64,000 bases of DNA from Nanoperiomorbus sp963544155 (lineage in GTDB: Bacteria > Patescibacteriota > Saccharimonadia > Saccharimonadales > Saccharimonadaceae). Under the pieces are notes generated by a model. The model made no database searches, was not told the DNA's origin, and worked only from the letters and a program-made list of their open reading frames with translations. The stretch lies in contig CAUUDW010000005.1 in NCBI GenBank assembly GCA_963544155.1, forward strand, positions 1-64,000. The letters run 5' to 3'. The translations under genes and the position numbers were made by a program. Every line of letters begins with the position of its first letter. The first letter of the stretch is position 1. Positions 7,997-17,261 of this stretch are shown here, piece by piece.

Positions 7997-10534
7997 CTAG
8001 ATTAGTTTAGCTTTCAACTTACTCTGTGCCTCTTTTGCCAGATGATCAATCAGCCTACCGATCGCCTTGCTATTAACAGTCTGATGGCGGTCGGTAAAGT
8101 CGAGGTGAAAAGTAATATTCTGACACCGCTCCCCCGCTAGGAAGATATCCTTCGCCTGCATCTGATAGCTGAGTCCGTTAGCCATCTTCTCATCCAGAGC
8201 CTGCCTGACGCACTCCTCGACAGAGCCAAAGGTCGTATCCAGTGATATCTGCAAGGTAACATCACGGCTTGTCCCCTGATAACGACTAATCGGATGGTAG
8301 GCTATATCATCATTCAGCCGCCCAAGCAACGGATCAAGGTATAGCTCATAACCGGCCAGCCAATCCGGCAGCTTGAAAGCCCGGCGCACCGACTGCCTAA
8401 TCTCGCCAACCACTCCAATAAGCTGACCGGTAGAGGCGAGCGTCAATGCCGCCGAACGAGTCGGCTCAAATAGATTAAGCGAGCTGTCCAGTGAATGGCC
8501 ATATTGATCAAGACGTACATAGCTAACCTGAAGGTCGGGCGAACGCAGCAGGTAATCCACTACGCACTTCGCCTCATAGAACGGCGCACCGGCTGAACCG
8601 GCCTTAGCTACAATCACCCCGGCTAGACAGGCTAATTCTGCCGGCAGCTCCGGCTCAACCTGATCCATCTGGCCTCGTCTGTGCACTTTACCCAGCTCAA
8701 ACAGCATGAAGCGGTCGTAACCGGCCCGTAGATTACTATTAGTCTTGTCCAGCAAGCCGGGCAGGAGGTCTCGTCGACAATACTGCAACTTAGGCGAGAT
8801 AGCGTTGACTATACGAAAGGCTTTAGCCTTATCATCGCCAACCTTGTCCAGCAAGTCGCCATGGATGAAAGAGTAGCTCATCATCTCATTACCGCCGGCC
8901 TGATAGAGCCGATCTTTCAGTAGACTATGCAGCTGATACATCGGGTCATCCTCCACCGCTACGTAAGGTCGAGTGGGCTGAGACGAGGTGATCTCGTCGT
9001 AGCCATTAACCCGCCCGATATCCTCGATCACATCCTCGTCGTAGACCAGATCGGGGCGCCACCACGGTGCCACTGCCTTTACCCGATTCGCCTTGACCTC
9101 AACTGAATCATACTGCAAGCTCTTAAGCGTCCGCTCTATCATCTGACTACCATAAGGCTGACCATGATAGCAGCCCAGCACATCAGTAAAACGACTGACG
9201 GATAGCTCAAAACTAGTTGCCGTGTGTCGCCCCGGGTAGCTCTCTGCTACCTGGCTAATTAACCCAGCACCGGAGTACCGCTGCAACATTGCTACAGCCT
9301 GAAGTAGTACCGGGTGAGTCAATGCTGCCGGCTGCCCCTTGGTAAAGCGAGTAATCGCCTCGGAAAAGATACCGTGTCGGAATTGCGTCCCTCTCAGATG
9401 GTACAGGCTAAAGGTAGCACTCTCCAGCAGGACCCGCTTAGTCTCGGCTGTGATCTCGGTCGCTTTACCGCCCATCGCCCCGGCCAGAGCGATAGGTAGA
9501 CTCTTCTTTCGGTCACCAACAGCAATTACGACATCCTTCGGGTCCAGCTTGACTGTCCGACCATCAATCAGCTCAAGCGTCTCACCCGCTTTAGCCAGGC
9601 GTACCACGATATCGGGCTTACCTGTCGGCGACAGCTTGATCACTTGATCCAGGTCAAAGGCATGAAGCGGTTGCCCTGTCACCAGCATCAGGTAATTAGT
9701 GATATCAACCGGTGCTGAGATAGAATTGACCTGAGAGCGACCCAAGAAACTACGCAGCTGCAAAGGTAGTGACGACGCCTGATCAATCCTCGACAGAGCA
9801 ACACACTCGTAGCGGTCGCAGATATCATCATCCATGATGGTTACCGTAGGCTCAACCGATACTGTTGTAGTCGGTAGCTTATCGGCTAAGCGATTAAACC
9901 ACTCCGGCGTCGAAACTTCGCTGCCGATAATCGCCATAACTTCTCGAGCAAAGCCGATCAAACCAAAACAGTCGGGGCGATGCGTCAGACTCTTATTTTC
10001 GACTTCCAGCAAGTAATCATCCAGGTCTAGCAAGTCGAGCAAACTCTGTCCCGGCTGAGCCGAGTCGTCATCAACCTCCAAGATACCCTCCTGGTCGTGC
10101 CAGAGTTTTAGTTCACAAGGACTAGCCAGCATGCCATAAGAAATAACACCTCGCAATTTGCGGCTACTTAGCTTTAGCTCATCCTTTGTGCCATAGCTAG
10201 CCGGTACGATCGAGCCGGGCGGCAGCCAGATCACCTTTAGTCCGGTGCGAACATTGGGCGCTCCGCAGACCACCTGCACCATGCCGTCGTCGTCTCTGGG
10301 TACGTCTTTGATCACACCGCCATCGTCAATCCGGCAAACATGAAGGTGGTCGCTGTCGGAGTGATCCCGGCAATCAACTACACTAACTACTACCGCCGAC
10401 TGATAGTGTGGTGCCAGCTCGGTCACTCCTTCTATCTCAACCAAGCGAGCCCCGATTAGCTCGGTCAGCTCCTTTACGCCGGGGTAAGCCCCCTGCGAGA
10501 AGTACTGCTTTAGCCAATTAAGCGAAATGATCAT
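7997..10534 (-). CDS. pheT: phenylalanine-tRNA ligase beta subunit
   Basis: An 845-residue beta subunit of the (alpha-beta)2 enzyme that charges tRNA-Phe. The order of domains is normal: N-terminal MIISLNWLKQYF strand, the tRNA-binding EMAP-like domain (SDSDHLHVCRID..VQVVCGAPNVR), the B3/B4 editing domain (ENKSLTHRPDCFGLIGFARE; SAPVDITNYLMLVTGQPLHA), B5 and the catalytic-like core, and the C-terminal anticodon-binding fold (SRYQGTSRDVTLQI). Length is a little above the usual 800. It overlaps pheS by 4 bp (ATGA), giving translational coupling in a pheS-pheT operon. Confidence 0.97.
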   Translation of the reverse strand: MIISLNWLKQYFSQGAYPGVKELTELIGARLVEIEGVTELAPHYQSAVVVSVVDCRDHSDSDHLHVCRIDDGGVIKDVPRDDDGMVQVVCGAPNVRTGLKVIWLPPGSIVPASYGTKDELKLSSRKLRGVISYGMLASPCELKLWHDQEGILEVDDDSAQPGQSLLDLLDLDDYLLEVENKSLTHRPDCFGLIGFAREVMAIIGSEVSTPEWFNRLADKLPTTTVSVEPTVTIMDDDICDRYECVALSRIDQASSLPLQLRSFLGRSQVNSISAPVDITNYLMLVTGQPLHAFDLDQVIKLSPTGKPDIVVRLAKAGETLELIDGRTVKLDPKDVVIAVGDRKKSLPIALAGAMGGKATEITAETKRVLLESATFSLYHLRGTQFRHGIFSEAITRFTKGQPAALTHPVLLQAVAMLQRYSGAGLISQVAESYPGRHTATSFELSVSRFTDVLGCYHGQPYGSQMIERTLKSLQYDSVEVKANRVKAVAPWWRPDLVYDEDVIEDIGRVNGYDEITSSQPTRPYVAVEDDPMYQLHSLLKDRLYQAGGNEMMSYSFIHGDLLDKVGDDKAKAFRIVNAISPKLQYCRRDLLPGLLDKTNSNLRAGYDRFMLFELGKVHRRGQMDQVEPELPAELACLAGVIVAKAGSAGAPFYEAKCVVDYLLRSPDLQVSYVRLDQYGHSLDSSLNLFEPTRSAALTLASTGQLIGVVGEIRQSVRRAFKLPDWLAGYELYLDPLLGRLNDDIAYHPISRYQGTSRDVTLQISLDTTFGSVEECVRQALDEKMANGLSYQMQAKDIFLAGERCQNITFHLDFTDRHQTVNSKAIGRLIDHLAKEAQSKLKAKLI

Positions 10535-11565
10535 GCTACACCCCCAAACTGTCTCAGGAAGGTCAGGTTGCCCGACTCGAAATGACGTAAATCCTCGATA
10601 TTATACTTCAGCATAATCAGCCTCTCTATCCCGCCGCCCCAGGCAAAACCTCGGTACTTCGACGGGTCAATCCCCGCCATCTTTAAGACATTGGGGTGGA
10701 GCATGCCGCAGCCCAGCATCTCCAGCCACTCACCACCTTTGCCGCCGCCACCAAGCGCTGTCGGCTTTTCGATCTGAAGCTCCAGACTGGGCTCAGTAAA
10801 CGGGAAATAGCCCGGCTGAGTCTTGATACGAATCTCCTGCCGGTAATAAACCTGAAAAAAATCTTTTAACATACCCAGCATCTGAGCCAAGTTAGCATCG
10901 CTTGACACATAGACTCCCTCAAACTGATGAAAGGTGTGATCATGAGTTACATCGGCATCTTCATTACGAAAGACCCGACCGTAGCTGAAGTGAGCGATCG
11001 GCTCACCCCGCTCCAGCTGCTCTAGTCCGACCGAAAGAACTCTATTCTCCATGGCTGTCGTATGGGCCGGTGGAATATAGCCCTCCTCCGTCCGAAAGGT
11101 ATCATAACCATCTCGAGCCGGGTGATCAGACGGGAAGTTAAGCGAAGCAAACATATGATAGTCATCATCCAGCTGACGTGCCTCCCGACACACAAACCCC
11201 ATCCTGGTAAAGACCTCTACCACATGGCGAATCTCCCGGGTCAACGGGTGCAAGCTGGCCTGCTCGACCGGCAAGAGTGCCGGTCGTACCGCCTCAGCAC
11301 CGAGACGACCGGCGCTAAAGGGAGCCGTCACATCCAGCAGCTCGACTTCCGTCGCACTAGCCACCTGAGCTAACTTATCTACCTCGATCTGTAGCTCTCG
11401 CTTGAGCTCGTTTAGCTTTGCCCCAAACTGAGCTTTGTCCGGCGCCGGCAAGCTCTTTAGCTTGCTAAATAGCTCCTTTAGCTCGGGCGCCTTAAGAATG
11501 TCTCCCGGCCGATCCAGTTTAGCCAAGCGCTCCAGCAGTATCTCTCGAACAGTCTCTATCGTCAT
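10531..11565 (-). CDS. pheS: phenylalanine-tRNA ligase alpha subunit
   Basis: A 344-residue catalytic subunit. Class II motifs are present: the YDTFRTEEG..PPAHTTAMENR region, motif 2 with GRVFRNEDADVTHDHTFHQFEGV, and motif 3 GGGIERLIMLKYNIEDLRHF. The N-terminal 90 residues form the coiled-coil that grips tRNA-Phe. A -10-like TATCAT ends 7 nt before ATG, consistent with the leaderless pattern seen elsewhere; no ribosome site is obvious. It is followed by pheT with ATGA overlap. Confidence 0.97.
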   Translation of the reverse strand: MTIETVREILLERLAKLDRPGDILKAPELKELFSKLKSLPAPDKAQFGAKLNELKRELQIEVDKLAQVASATEVELLDVTAPFSAGRLGAEAVRPALLPVEQASLHPLTREIRHVVEVFTRMGFVCREARQLDDDYHMFASLNFPSDHPARDGYDTFRTEEGYIPPAHTTAMENRVLSVGLEQLERGEPIAHFSYGRVFRNEDADVTHDHTFHQFEGVYVSSDANLAQMLGMLKDFFQVYYRQEIRIKTQPGYFPFTEPSLELQIEKPTALGGGGKGGEWLEMLGCGMLHPNVLKMAGIDPSKYRGFAWGGGIERLIMLKYNIEDLRHFESGNLTFLRQFGGVA

Positions 11566-11601
11566 ACCTCATATGATAACACAGCCGGTCAGGTACGCCG
11601 A

Positions 11602-12240
11602 CTAAGTGGCATTTAGCTTAGTCTGGAAGTCCACCCTGGCTCGCTCAATCGTCTGCCGATGACCGTCCAGCCATTTTTCATTCTCGCCTAAGACACGGTT
11701 CATGTCGGCACCAATCTCAGCAAAAGTAGTACTGGCAGTGATCCGCTGACTCAGCGCTACCATCGCCTGAATACGCCCGGTATCCTCGGGATAGTACTTC
11801 TTCATCAACTCAATAATCTTGTTGATTCGCTCGAGCAGGTCACTATTGAGCACTGCTCCTCCCGCTACGCCGGAGTTAAACTGAGCCACCAGCTTGTTGT
11901 GCGCCCCCATGACCAGCTGATAACGACGCAGGTTATTGATTAATGCCTGATAAGACGCCTCCAGCTTAGTCGTCCGATCATACTTAGCACAAAAGATATC
12001 ACCCAGCCAGACCTGTCGCAAACGCACCACTTCTTTAGTAAGGTCTTTGTTATTAGAAATAGCCTGATACTGGTTATTGGCTTGCTCAATATAGTCGTTA
12101 GCCGCCTTAGTAGCATCAACCACCACGACTGAGCCGCCGGCAAAAACCAAGACAGCCACAACGACCATGGCGATACCGGCTCGCTTGATGGTTCGGCTCG
12201 ATAATCCGGAGCCGCTACTCGACATACGTTCGTCCATCAT
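11602..12240 (-). CDS. membrane-anchored helical protein
   Basis: A 212-residue protein of unknown function with one transmembrane helix near the N-terminus (about residues 20-42) and an extracytoplasmic helical part of roughly 165 residues rich in charged and Gln/Asn residues. The spacing of helices recalls LemA-type proteins, but I see no LemA signature, so I do not assign it. Its ATG overlaps the stop of the upstream 77-residue membrane gene (ATGA-type coupling), so the pair is probably one operon and may form one complex. Confidence 0.7.
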   Translation of the reverse strand: MMDERMSSSGSGLSSRTIKRAGIAMVVVAVLVFAGGSVVVVDATKAANDYIEQANNQYQAISNNKDLTKEVVRLRQVWLGDIFCAKYDRTTKLEASYQALINNLRRYQLVMGAHNKLVAQFNSGVAGGAVLNSDLLERINKIIELMKKYYPEDTGRIQAMVALSQRITASTTFAEIGADMNRVLGENEKWLDGHRQTIERARVDFQTKLNAT

Positions 12241-12470
12241 TTTTGGTTAACCACCACTACCAAAACAGCTGTTATAAACATAACGGCGACGACCAACCAT
12301 AGTCGGATCGTCTTAATCTCATCCGTAGCTCCGGTCCGGTTATCATAATCAGCATCAAGACGAGCGGTATCACCATCCGAAGCCGAGGCAGCTTGCTTCG
12401 CCCTTAAATCCGCCAGCACTTTCTGTTGTAACTCCGTTTTTTCCTCAGTTTTATTATATATGATAGCCAT
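12237..12470 (-). CDS. small single-span membrane protein
   Basis: A 77-residue protein with a charged N-terminal helix (YNKTEEKTELQQKVLADLRA), a polar linker and a C-terminal transmembrane helix (about residues 52-74, LWLVVAVMFITAVLVVVVN). The topology looks tail-anchored. ATG at 12470 is preferred over an upstream in-frame ATG because an extended -10 (TGCTATAAT, hexamer 12479-12484) lies 8 nt before it, as in other leaderless genes here. It is coupled to the next membrane gene. Function unknown. Confidence 0.7.
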   Translation of the reverse strand: MAIIYNKTEEKTELQQKVLADLRAKQAASASDGDTARLDADYDNRTGATDEIKTIRLWLVVAVMFITAVLVVVVNQK

Positions 12471-12499
12471 GACCAGTATTATAGCAGAATTAATCACAA

Positions 12500-12529
12500 A
12501 AAATAGGAGCTTATCTCAGCTCCTATTTT
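12500..12529 (-). terminator. intrinsic terminator after the aquaporin-like gene
   Basis: An 11-bp perfect stem (AAAATAGGAGC / GCTCCTATTTT) with an 8-nt loop, followed on the minus strand by a run of T. It lies 19 bp after the stop of the aquaporin-like gene and just upstream of the next promoter, so it separates the two units. The A/T-rich sides could let it work in both directions. Confidence 0.85.
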
Positions 12530-12547
12530 GTTGCTCTGTCCTACCGA

Positions 12548-13558
12548 CTAATCTTGGCAATCGCAGTCATCGGACTTAATCCGATCGGACAACATATGGT
12601 AGATAAGTATACCAATAGTCGTACCTACGACCGTACCCAGAACATAGACTAGAACCGGCCACAGGAACGCATTAGTGCTACCCGAACCAAACACCCCCAT
12701 AGTCGAAGCCACGGCAGGGTTCAGAATAGTTTTAGAGGCATCAGAGGTGCTGATCACCAAACCGGCTAACCAACAAAGACCGATCACTAGACCCTTAGCG
12801 ATCTTCTGATGCTTCTTTTTCCGGTCGTAGGCGTAGCCTGCCCCGAGACCAAGTACGATCGCACCGGTCATCTCACCCAGCATAGCAACCCACTCTTTAC
12901 CCTCGTTAAGAGCACTGTACTGATATAGCTTAGGAGCTGGACCTTTCTTGGTAATACCCAGCTGTTTAGCTATGGTGTCAATACCGCCGTACTGTAATGC
13001 CCACTTATCAAGACCACCGGCCTTTTTAATAACCTCCTCAGTTACACCGGCTTTCATTACACCACTCTTAATCGCTGCTTTATATTCAAAGCCGGCATTA
13101 TTGATACCGGTGAGTGCAAAGAATGCTAAAACAGCACCCAGCACCTGCGCCACGATAAAGGTCGCTGCTTTCACTCCATCAATCTTGCGCAGAATCCAGC
13201 GAGCAAAAGTGATCGCCGGATTGAGATGCACCCGCCCGATCATCACCAACGCTGATATCGTCAGAGCGATGACGATCAGTCCATAATTAGTGTTGTTGAT
13301 CAGCCTGATGAATACCGCCGTCAGTATAAATGTGCCGACTAGCTCAGCTGCTAGACGAGCCGGATTTAAGGCAGCTAACTTCTCGGTAAACGTCGCCTCC
13401 TCCGGCATAGCCAGCACCGGGGCCTCCACCTCAACGACTTCAACTACCTCTTCCACCTCCGGCTTAGTAGTCCGGCGCTTGCTTCGTGTGGTTGACTCAG
13501 ATTTGGCTGACTGTTTCCGACTGGCAGTAGTAGGGCGCTTACCCTTCTTTGTAGCCAT
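12548..13558 (-). CDS. MIP/aquaporin-like channel with basic-acidic N-terminal extension
   Basis: A 336-residue membrane protein. After about 70 hydrophilic residues (a Lys/Arg-rich block then VEEVVEVVEVEAP) come six transmembrane helices with two half-pore motifs, HLNPAITF and ILNPAVAS, that define the MIP family of water and small-solute channels. The residue after the second NPA is Val where aquaporins carry the selectivity-filter Arg, so the pore may be wider or pass another solute. A polar insert of about 55 residues sits between helices three and four. A ribosome site GGAGGGACATAC precedes the ATG. Confidence 0.85.
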   Translation of the reverse strand: MATKKGKRPTTASRKQSAKSESTTRSKRRTTKPEVEEVVEVVEVEAPVLAMPEEATFTEKLAALNPARLAAELVGTFILTAVFIRLINNTNYGLIVIALTISALVMIGRVHLNPAITFARWILRKIDGVKAATFIVAQVLGAVLAFFALTGINNAGFEYKAAIKSGVMKAGVTEEVIKKAGGLDKWALQYGGIDTIAKQLGITKKGPAPKLYQYSALNEGKEWVAMLGEMTGAIVLGLGAGYAYDRKKKHQKIAKGLVIGLCWLAGLVISTSDASKTILNPAVASTMGVFGSGSTNAFLWPVLVYVLGTVVGTTIGILIYHMLSDRIKSDDCDCQD

Positions 13559-13622
13559 GTATGTCCCTCCTTATTTAGCTTACTCGTTCATGTTACCGCA
13601 TATATTGGCTAAAATGCAAGTG

Positions 13623-14687
13623 TTAAACCTGTTTGATCGGACTGTCAACCTGCTCTGCCGTAATAACCGGGGCCGATCCATCGGCGGATATCTTGATCAC
13701 ATCCTTGTCCACTTTAGCGAATTCTTTATAGGCGGCATTATAGTGATTCACGGTCGTGCCTAGGCTATTACCAAGCTTGCGCAAGTATTCATCGTACTTA
13801 GCAATATGCATGCCCAGCTGAGCTACTCGCTTCTGGATCTCCTTAGCTTGCTCCTCTATCTGGAGACTACGAAGTCCCTGCAGTACCGTCTCCAGGTATG
13901 CCATAAAGCTGGTCGGACTGGTGATGATCACTCGCTTATCCCGAAAGGCATACTCGATTAGATCCCGAGCTGAGCCACCCTGACCGACATTGCCGACCAG
14001 TAGATCGTAGTAGAGACTCTCGCTGGGAATAAACATAAAGGCAAAGTCCATGGTGTTTTCGCTCGGTCGAATATATTTGGCTGTCTCATCAATCCGCCCC
14101 TTAAGATCCGCCTTGACCTTGGTCATCAGCCGAGCTCTCGCCTCTTTATCCGTTGACTCAATGTATTTATTATAATTCTCGAGCGAAAACTTAGAATCTA
14201 TCGGTAGAATCCGCCCCTTGTCCAGAAAGATCACCGCATCGACGATCTCGCCATCCTGAAAGCGGTATTGCGACTGCCATTGATTGGTAGCCAGGACGTT
14301 ATCCAGCACCGAGTTAAGATAGAATTCGCCGAAGACACCTCGCTGCTTCGGGTTCTGTAGGACATTCTGCAGAGTTTTCAGCTCGTCCGCCACGCTAACC
14401 ACTCGCCGATTAGTCTCATCCAGCTTAGCCAGCCGACTGCTGACATCGTTGACGATCTTTGCCGACTGACGCAACTGGTCTCGCACCGAATCTTGCGTCC
14501 GATCCATCCGCTCGGTCAGGGTTTTATTAAGATTGGTATTCAGGTCAGATACTTCTTGGCGCAGATGAGCCAGATCATTTTGTAGATACTGCTCCTCCGC
14601 CTTCGGTCGCTGTTGACGAATCAGCGTGACGATCAAGACTAGCACCGCCAAAGCTAGTAACCCGATAATTATCTCTTGTCCCGGCAC
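13623..14687 (-). CDS. rmuC: RmuC-family DNA recombination protein
   Basis: A 354-residue protein with an N-terminal transmembrane helix (residues 6-24), a coiled-coil (about 30-110, with DLAHLRQEVSDLNTNLNKTL) and the RmuC core: KQRGVFGEFYLNSVLDNVL, YRFQDGEIVDAVIFLDKGRI, PIDSKFSLENY, FAFMFIPSESLYYDL and ITSPTSFMAYLETV. RmuC limits inversion of repeats and is predicted to hold a nuclease fold. Start is GTG at 14687 behind AGGAGGG with good spacing. It follows the kinase-fold gene by 12 bp and probably belongs to the smpB-xth operon. Confidence 0.93.
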   Translation of the reverse strand: MPGQEIIIGLLALAVLVLIVTLIRQQRPKAEEQYLQNDLAHLRQEVSDLNTNLNKTLTERMDRTQDSVRDQLRQSAKIVNDVSSRLAKLDETNRRVVSVADELKTLQNVLQNPKQRGVFGEFYLNSVLDNVLATNQWQSQYRFQDGEIVDAVIFLDKGRILPIDSKFSLENYNKYIESTDKEARARLMTKVKADLKGRIDETAKYIRPSENTMDFAFMFIPSESLYYDLLVGNVGQGGSARDLIEYAFRDKRVIITSPTSFMAYLETVLQGLRSLQIEEQAKEIQKRVAQLGMHIAKYDEYLRKLGNSLGTTVNHYNAAYKEFAKVDKDVIKISADGSAPVITAEQVDSPIKQV

Positions 14688-14699
14688 TTTCCCTCCTCT

Positions 14700-15506
14700 C
14701 TATAGTTCCGTCCAGCCGGTAGCTGTCGCTTTTATTATATCCGGTTGCCAGACCGACCAAGCCGCCTCCCTGGTCGCTACTTCGCCACTCCAAACTCGCA
14801 TCGGCTGGGTAAAGGGCTGGCTAACCACTTCCCCTTCACCGGCTACCAATAGATTATCGTCGTGGAATAGAGTAATCACTACTCGATAAGAAATAGTGAA
14901 CTTGTGCAGAGTCTCGGCTATTTGCTTGACTCCCTGCGAAAAGGTGATGACTCTAGGATAATAAACCGCTCGGGCCAGTTTCTGCAGCTGCGCTAAGCTC
15001 AGCACTAGATGACAATTCTCTCGAGCTAAAAGCGCCTCGGCACTATAGACCAGCAGGTCAATGGTATCCCGAGCCAGCGTCACCCTCGTCTCTTGGTGTG
15101 CCGGGTTAGTTAAAAATCGCTCCAGCAACTTCGCCGTCTCGGCATTAGCGCCATTATCACCGATAAAGAGTAGGTTATTAGACCAGCCGGCCGCCACCGC
15201 CAAATCTCGCTCAGCCCCCAAAGCTAGCCCACCGCTAGGGTTTGATGGTGCCAAGATCAGGTCATCCAGCTGACGACGCACCGCTGTCGGTAATTTTGCT
15301 CCCAGGGCGTCAGGAATAACGGCTCTGACCTCACCGACACCGAGCTGCTTAGCTAGCTGATACGCTGACGCCACTGCACTAAAGCCATGACTATTGCCAC
15401 CAATGATTGTTAGCCGACCGGCCTGATCTCGTCGCTCCGGCCGACTCCAAAGGATGTCGCCGTATAGCGGCTGACCGGGCTGTTGTTTGCGCCAATAATC
15501 AGCCAT
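14700..15506 (-). CDS. carbohydrate-kinase-fold protein (NAD(P)HX dehydratase-like)
   Basis: A 268-residue protein with GRLTIIGGNSHGFSAVASAY near residue 31 and a GVGEVRAVIPD segment, which match the start of the ADP/ATP-dependent NAD(P)HX dehydratase fold (YjeF C-terminal domain, ribokinase superfamily). The later GxGD-type anion hole that marks active enzymes is not obvious, so it may be a diverged or inactive homologue. There is no YjeF epimerase domain. Its ATG directly abuts the stop of exodeoxyribonuclease III upstream, indicating cotranscription. Confidence 0.5.
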   Translation of the reverse strand: MADYWRKQQPGQPLYGDILWSRPERRDQAGRLTIIGGNSHGFSAVASAYQLAKQLGVGEVRAVIPDALGAKLPTAVRRQLDDLILAPSNPSGGLALGAERDLAVAAGWSNNLLFIGDNGANAETAKLLERFLTNPAHQETRVTLARDTIDLLVYSAEALLARENCHLVLSLAQLQKLARAVYYPRVITFSQGVKQIAETLHKFTISYRVVITLFHDDNLLVAGEGEVVSQPFTQPMRVWSGEVATREAAWSVWQPDIIKATATGWTEL

Positions 15507-16322
15507 TTATCTAATCACCACCCCGATCGGACAATGATCTGACCCGAGCCGATCAGCGTAAATCATCGCCCGGTCAATCTGACGACTAAGCCGCTCGTCC
15601 ACCAGGAAATAGTCAATCCGCCAACCGATATTACGCTCCCGAGCTCTCGCCCAGTGCGACCACCAGGTATATTGATCGGGTTCATCGCCATGTAGCAAGC
15701 GAAAACTATCGGCAAAACCGTCACGCAAAATATTAGCAAAGCCCTGTCGCTCTTCATCAGTAAAGCCGTGCTTGCCGACATTTTGCTTGGGGTTGGCTAG
15801 GTCGATTTCCCTAGCTGCTACATTCAGATCACCGCAAAATATCACCGGTTTATCCCGCCTCAGCTGATTCATATAGCTAAGGAAAGCCGGATCCCACTGG
15901 GTGTAACGAAGCTCCAGTCGGCTCAGGTCGCTCTTAGCGTTCGGCGTATAGACAGTACATAAGTAGAAATCGCCTAGCTCCAGTACCAACACCCTGCCTT
16001 CGGCATTAGCGTCGCCAAATTCATCCCGCCTGAGCCCGAAGTCATTAGCTATCTCTGCCGGAATGTTGCGTCGTATCTGAGCGGCAGTAATCTCGCCAAA
16101 TAGCTCACTCCGCACCAGCATACCGGTCCCACTGTAGCCGGCTCGCTCAGCACTATTTAAGATCAGCTGATAACCCGCTAGATGAAAATCAACCTGCTCA
16201 GGCTTTAGCTTAACCTCTTGCAGGCAAAGAATATCCGGTCGTTCGTCATCTAGAAAGCTAGCCAGCTCTCCTTTCTTAATGACCGCCCTAAGCCCGTTCA
16301 CATTCCAAGACGCCAATTTCAT
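15507..16322 (-). CDS. xth: exodeoxyribonuclease III (AP endonuclease)
   Basis: A 271-residue Mg-dependent endonuclease/exonuclease/phosphatase-fold enzyme that incises abasic sites and degrades 3' ends. Motifs: KLASWNVNGLRAV at the start, ILCLQEVKL with the metal-binding Glu, FCGDLNVAAREIDLANPK with the catalytic Asp and Asn, and GWRIDYFLVDERL ... GSDHCPIGVVI with the final Asp-His pair. The length is typical. It lies 5 bp after smpB on the same strand. Confidence 0.95.
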   Translation of the reverse strand: MKLASWNVNGLRAVIKKGELASFLDDERPDILCLQEVKLKPEQVDFHLAGYQLILNSAERAGYSGTGMLVRSELFGEITAAQIRRNIPAEIANDFGLRRDEFGDANAEGRVLVLELGDFYLCTVYTPNAKSDLSRLELRYTQWDPAFLSYMNQLRRDKPVIFCGDLNVAAREIDLANPKQNVGKHGFTDEERQGFANILRDGFADSFRLLHGDEPDQYTWWSHWARARERNIGWRIDYFLVDERLSRQIDRAMIYADRLGSDHCPIGVVIR

Positions 16323-16327
16323 CCAGC

Positions 16328-16843
16328 TTACCCCCTCCTTCGCTGCGCCAGCTCTCGCTTGATATCTCGCTCCCGTACTGCCTGGCGCTTGTCGTAACGC
16401 TTTTTACCTTTACCGGCAGCTAGCTCCAGCTTGACATACCGACCCTGCGTCAGAAGTTTCAACGGCACAATAGTCAAACCTTCGCTCTTGCGGTCGACCA
16501 GTCGCTCGATCTCTCGCCGCTTCGCTAGGATACGTCGAGCCCTAGTATCGATCATAGTGCGAGACTGACCACTGCCCTTAGGGGCATTGTTATTGAGGGT
16601 AAATGAGGCATTGATTAAAAAGAGCTCGTCTCTACCCGTCTGAATATTACGCTTAGGCACGACATACGCCCCCCTGAGACTAACATGACCCAGCCTAGCT
16701 GCCTTAGTCTCCATACCGGTCAGAGACAGCCCTACAGTCAATCGATCGCTTAGCTGATAGTCATAAGTCGCCCGACGATTAACAACCACTCCCGCACTAG
16801 TTGAGCTAGCCTTTTTATGTCCTCGTCTCGCCACTGATTTCAT
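16328..16843 (-). CDS. smpB: SsrA-binding protein
   Basis: SmpB binds tmRNA and delivers it to stalled ribosomes. The protein of 171 residues has the beta-barrel motifs RRATYDYQLSD, TGMETKAARLGHVSLRGAYV and RARRILAKRREIERL, with the basic tail KKRYDKRQAVRERDIKREL. The ATG at 16843 is preferred to the GTG at 16849 because a -10 box TATACT (16853-16858) ends 9 nt before it. The tmRNA gene itself is not in this window. It heads an operon with xth, the kinase-fold gene and rmuC, and fires divergently from the glycosyltransferase relic at 16883. Confidence 0.95.
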   Translation of the reverse strand: MKSVARRGHKKASSTSAGVVVNRRATYDYQLSDRLTVGLSLTGMETKAARLGHVSLRGAYVVPKRNIQTGRDELFLINASFTLNNNAPKGSGQSRTMIDTRARRILAKRREIERLVDRKSEGLTIVPLKLLTQGRYVKLELAAGKGKKRYDKRQAVRERDIKRELAQRRRG

Positions 16844-16882
16844 CGCCACTCCAGTATAACAGTTATGCTACAATATCTCCAG

Positions 16883-17253
16883 ATGAAAAAAGTAACTGTC
16901 AACCTGATTTCTGAAAGTGTCTTTACATGCAAGTCAGCGACCTGATGTTCATGCCTTCCGAGCAAGAGACATTCGGCCTGGCGCTGATCGAGGGAGCAGC
17001 CTGCGGCATGCCGGTCATCGTCCGAGATATTCACGACTACGATGCTACCTTTGGCGACTTAGTGATTCGTAGTGATGAAGACCATTTTGCCACAACGATT
17101 AAGCGCTATCTGACCGACAAGCAGCTCTATGCCGACGGCGTCAAGCGCTCGCACCGGATCGCTAGCCGATACGACACGACCAAGACTGAGCGTCAGCTGC
17201 TTGATCTCTACCGCTCGCTACTGAGTGATGACTCTAAAACTACTGAGGTATAA
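16883..17253 (+). pseudogene. GT4 glycosyltransferase with large internal deletion
   Basis: ATG at 16883 with a -10 TACAAT 8 nt upstream encodes MKKVTVNLISESVFT, the same N-terminus as the intact glycosyltransferase at 3968 (KLTVNMISESEFT). After about 15 codons the frame breaks, and from 16927 another frame gives VSDLMFMPSEQETFGLALIE and GAACGMPVIVRDIHDYD through to YRSLLSDDSK, the C-terminal donor-site half. About 200 residues between are missing. The deletion joint is out of frame, so no enzyme can be made, though an internal ATG could give a C-terminal fragment. It lies next to an intact GT4 gene. Confidence 0.8.
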
Positions 17254-17261
17254 TAAAGATC

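Noticed and set aside
16320..16900. tmRNA gene beside smpB
   Set aside because: No tRNA-like ends or tag ORF were visible near smpB.
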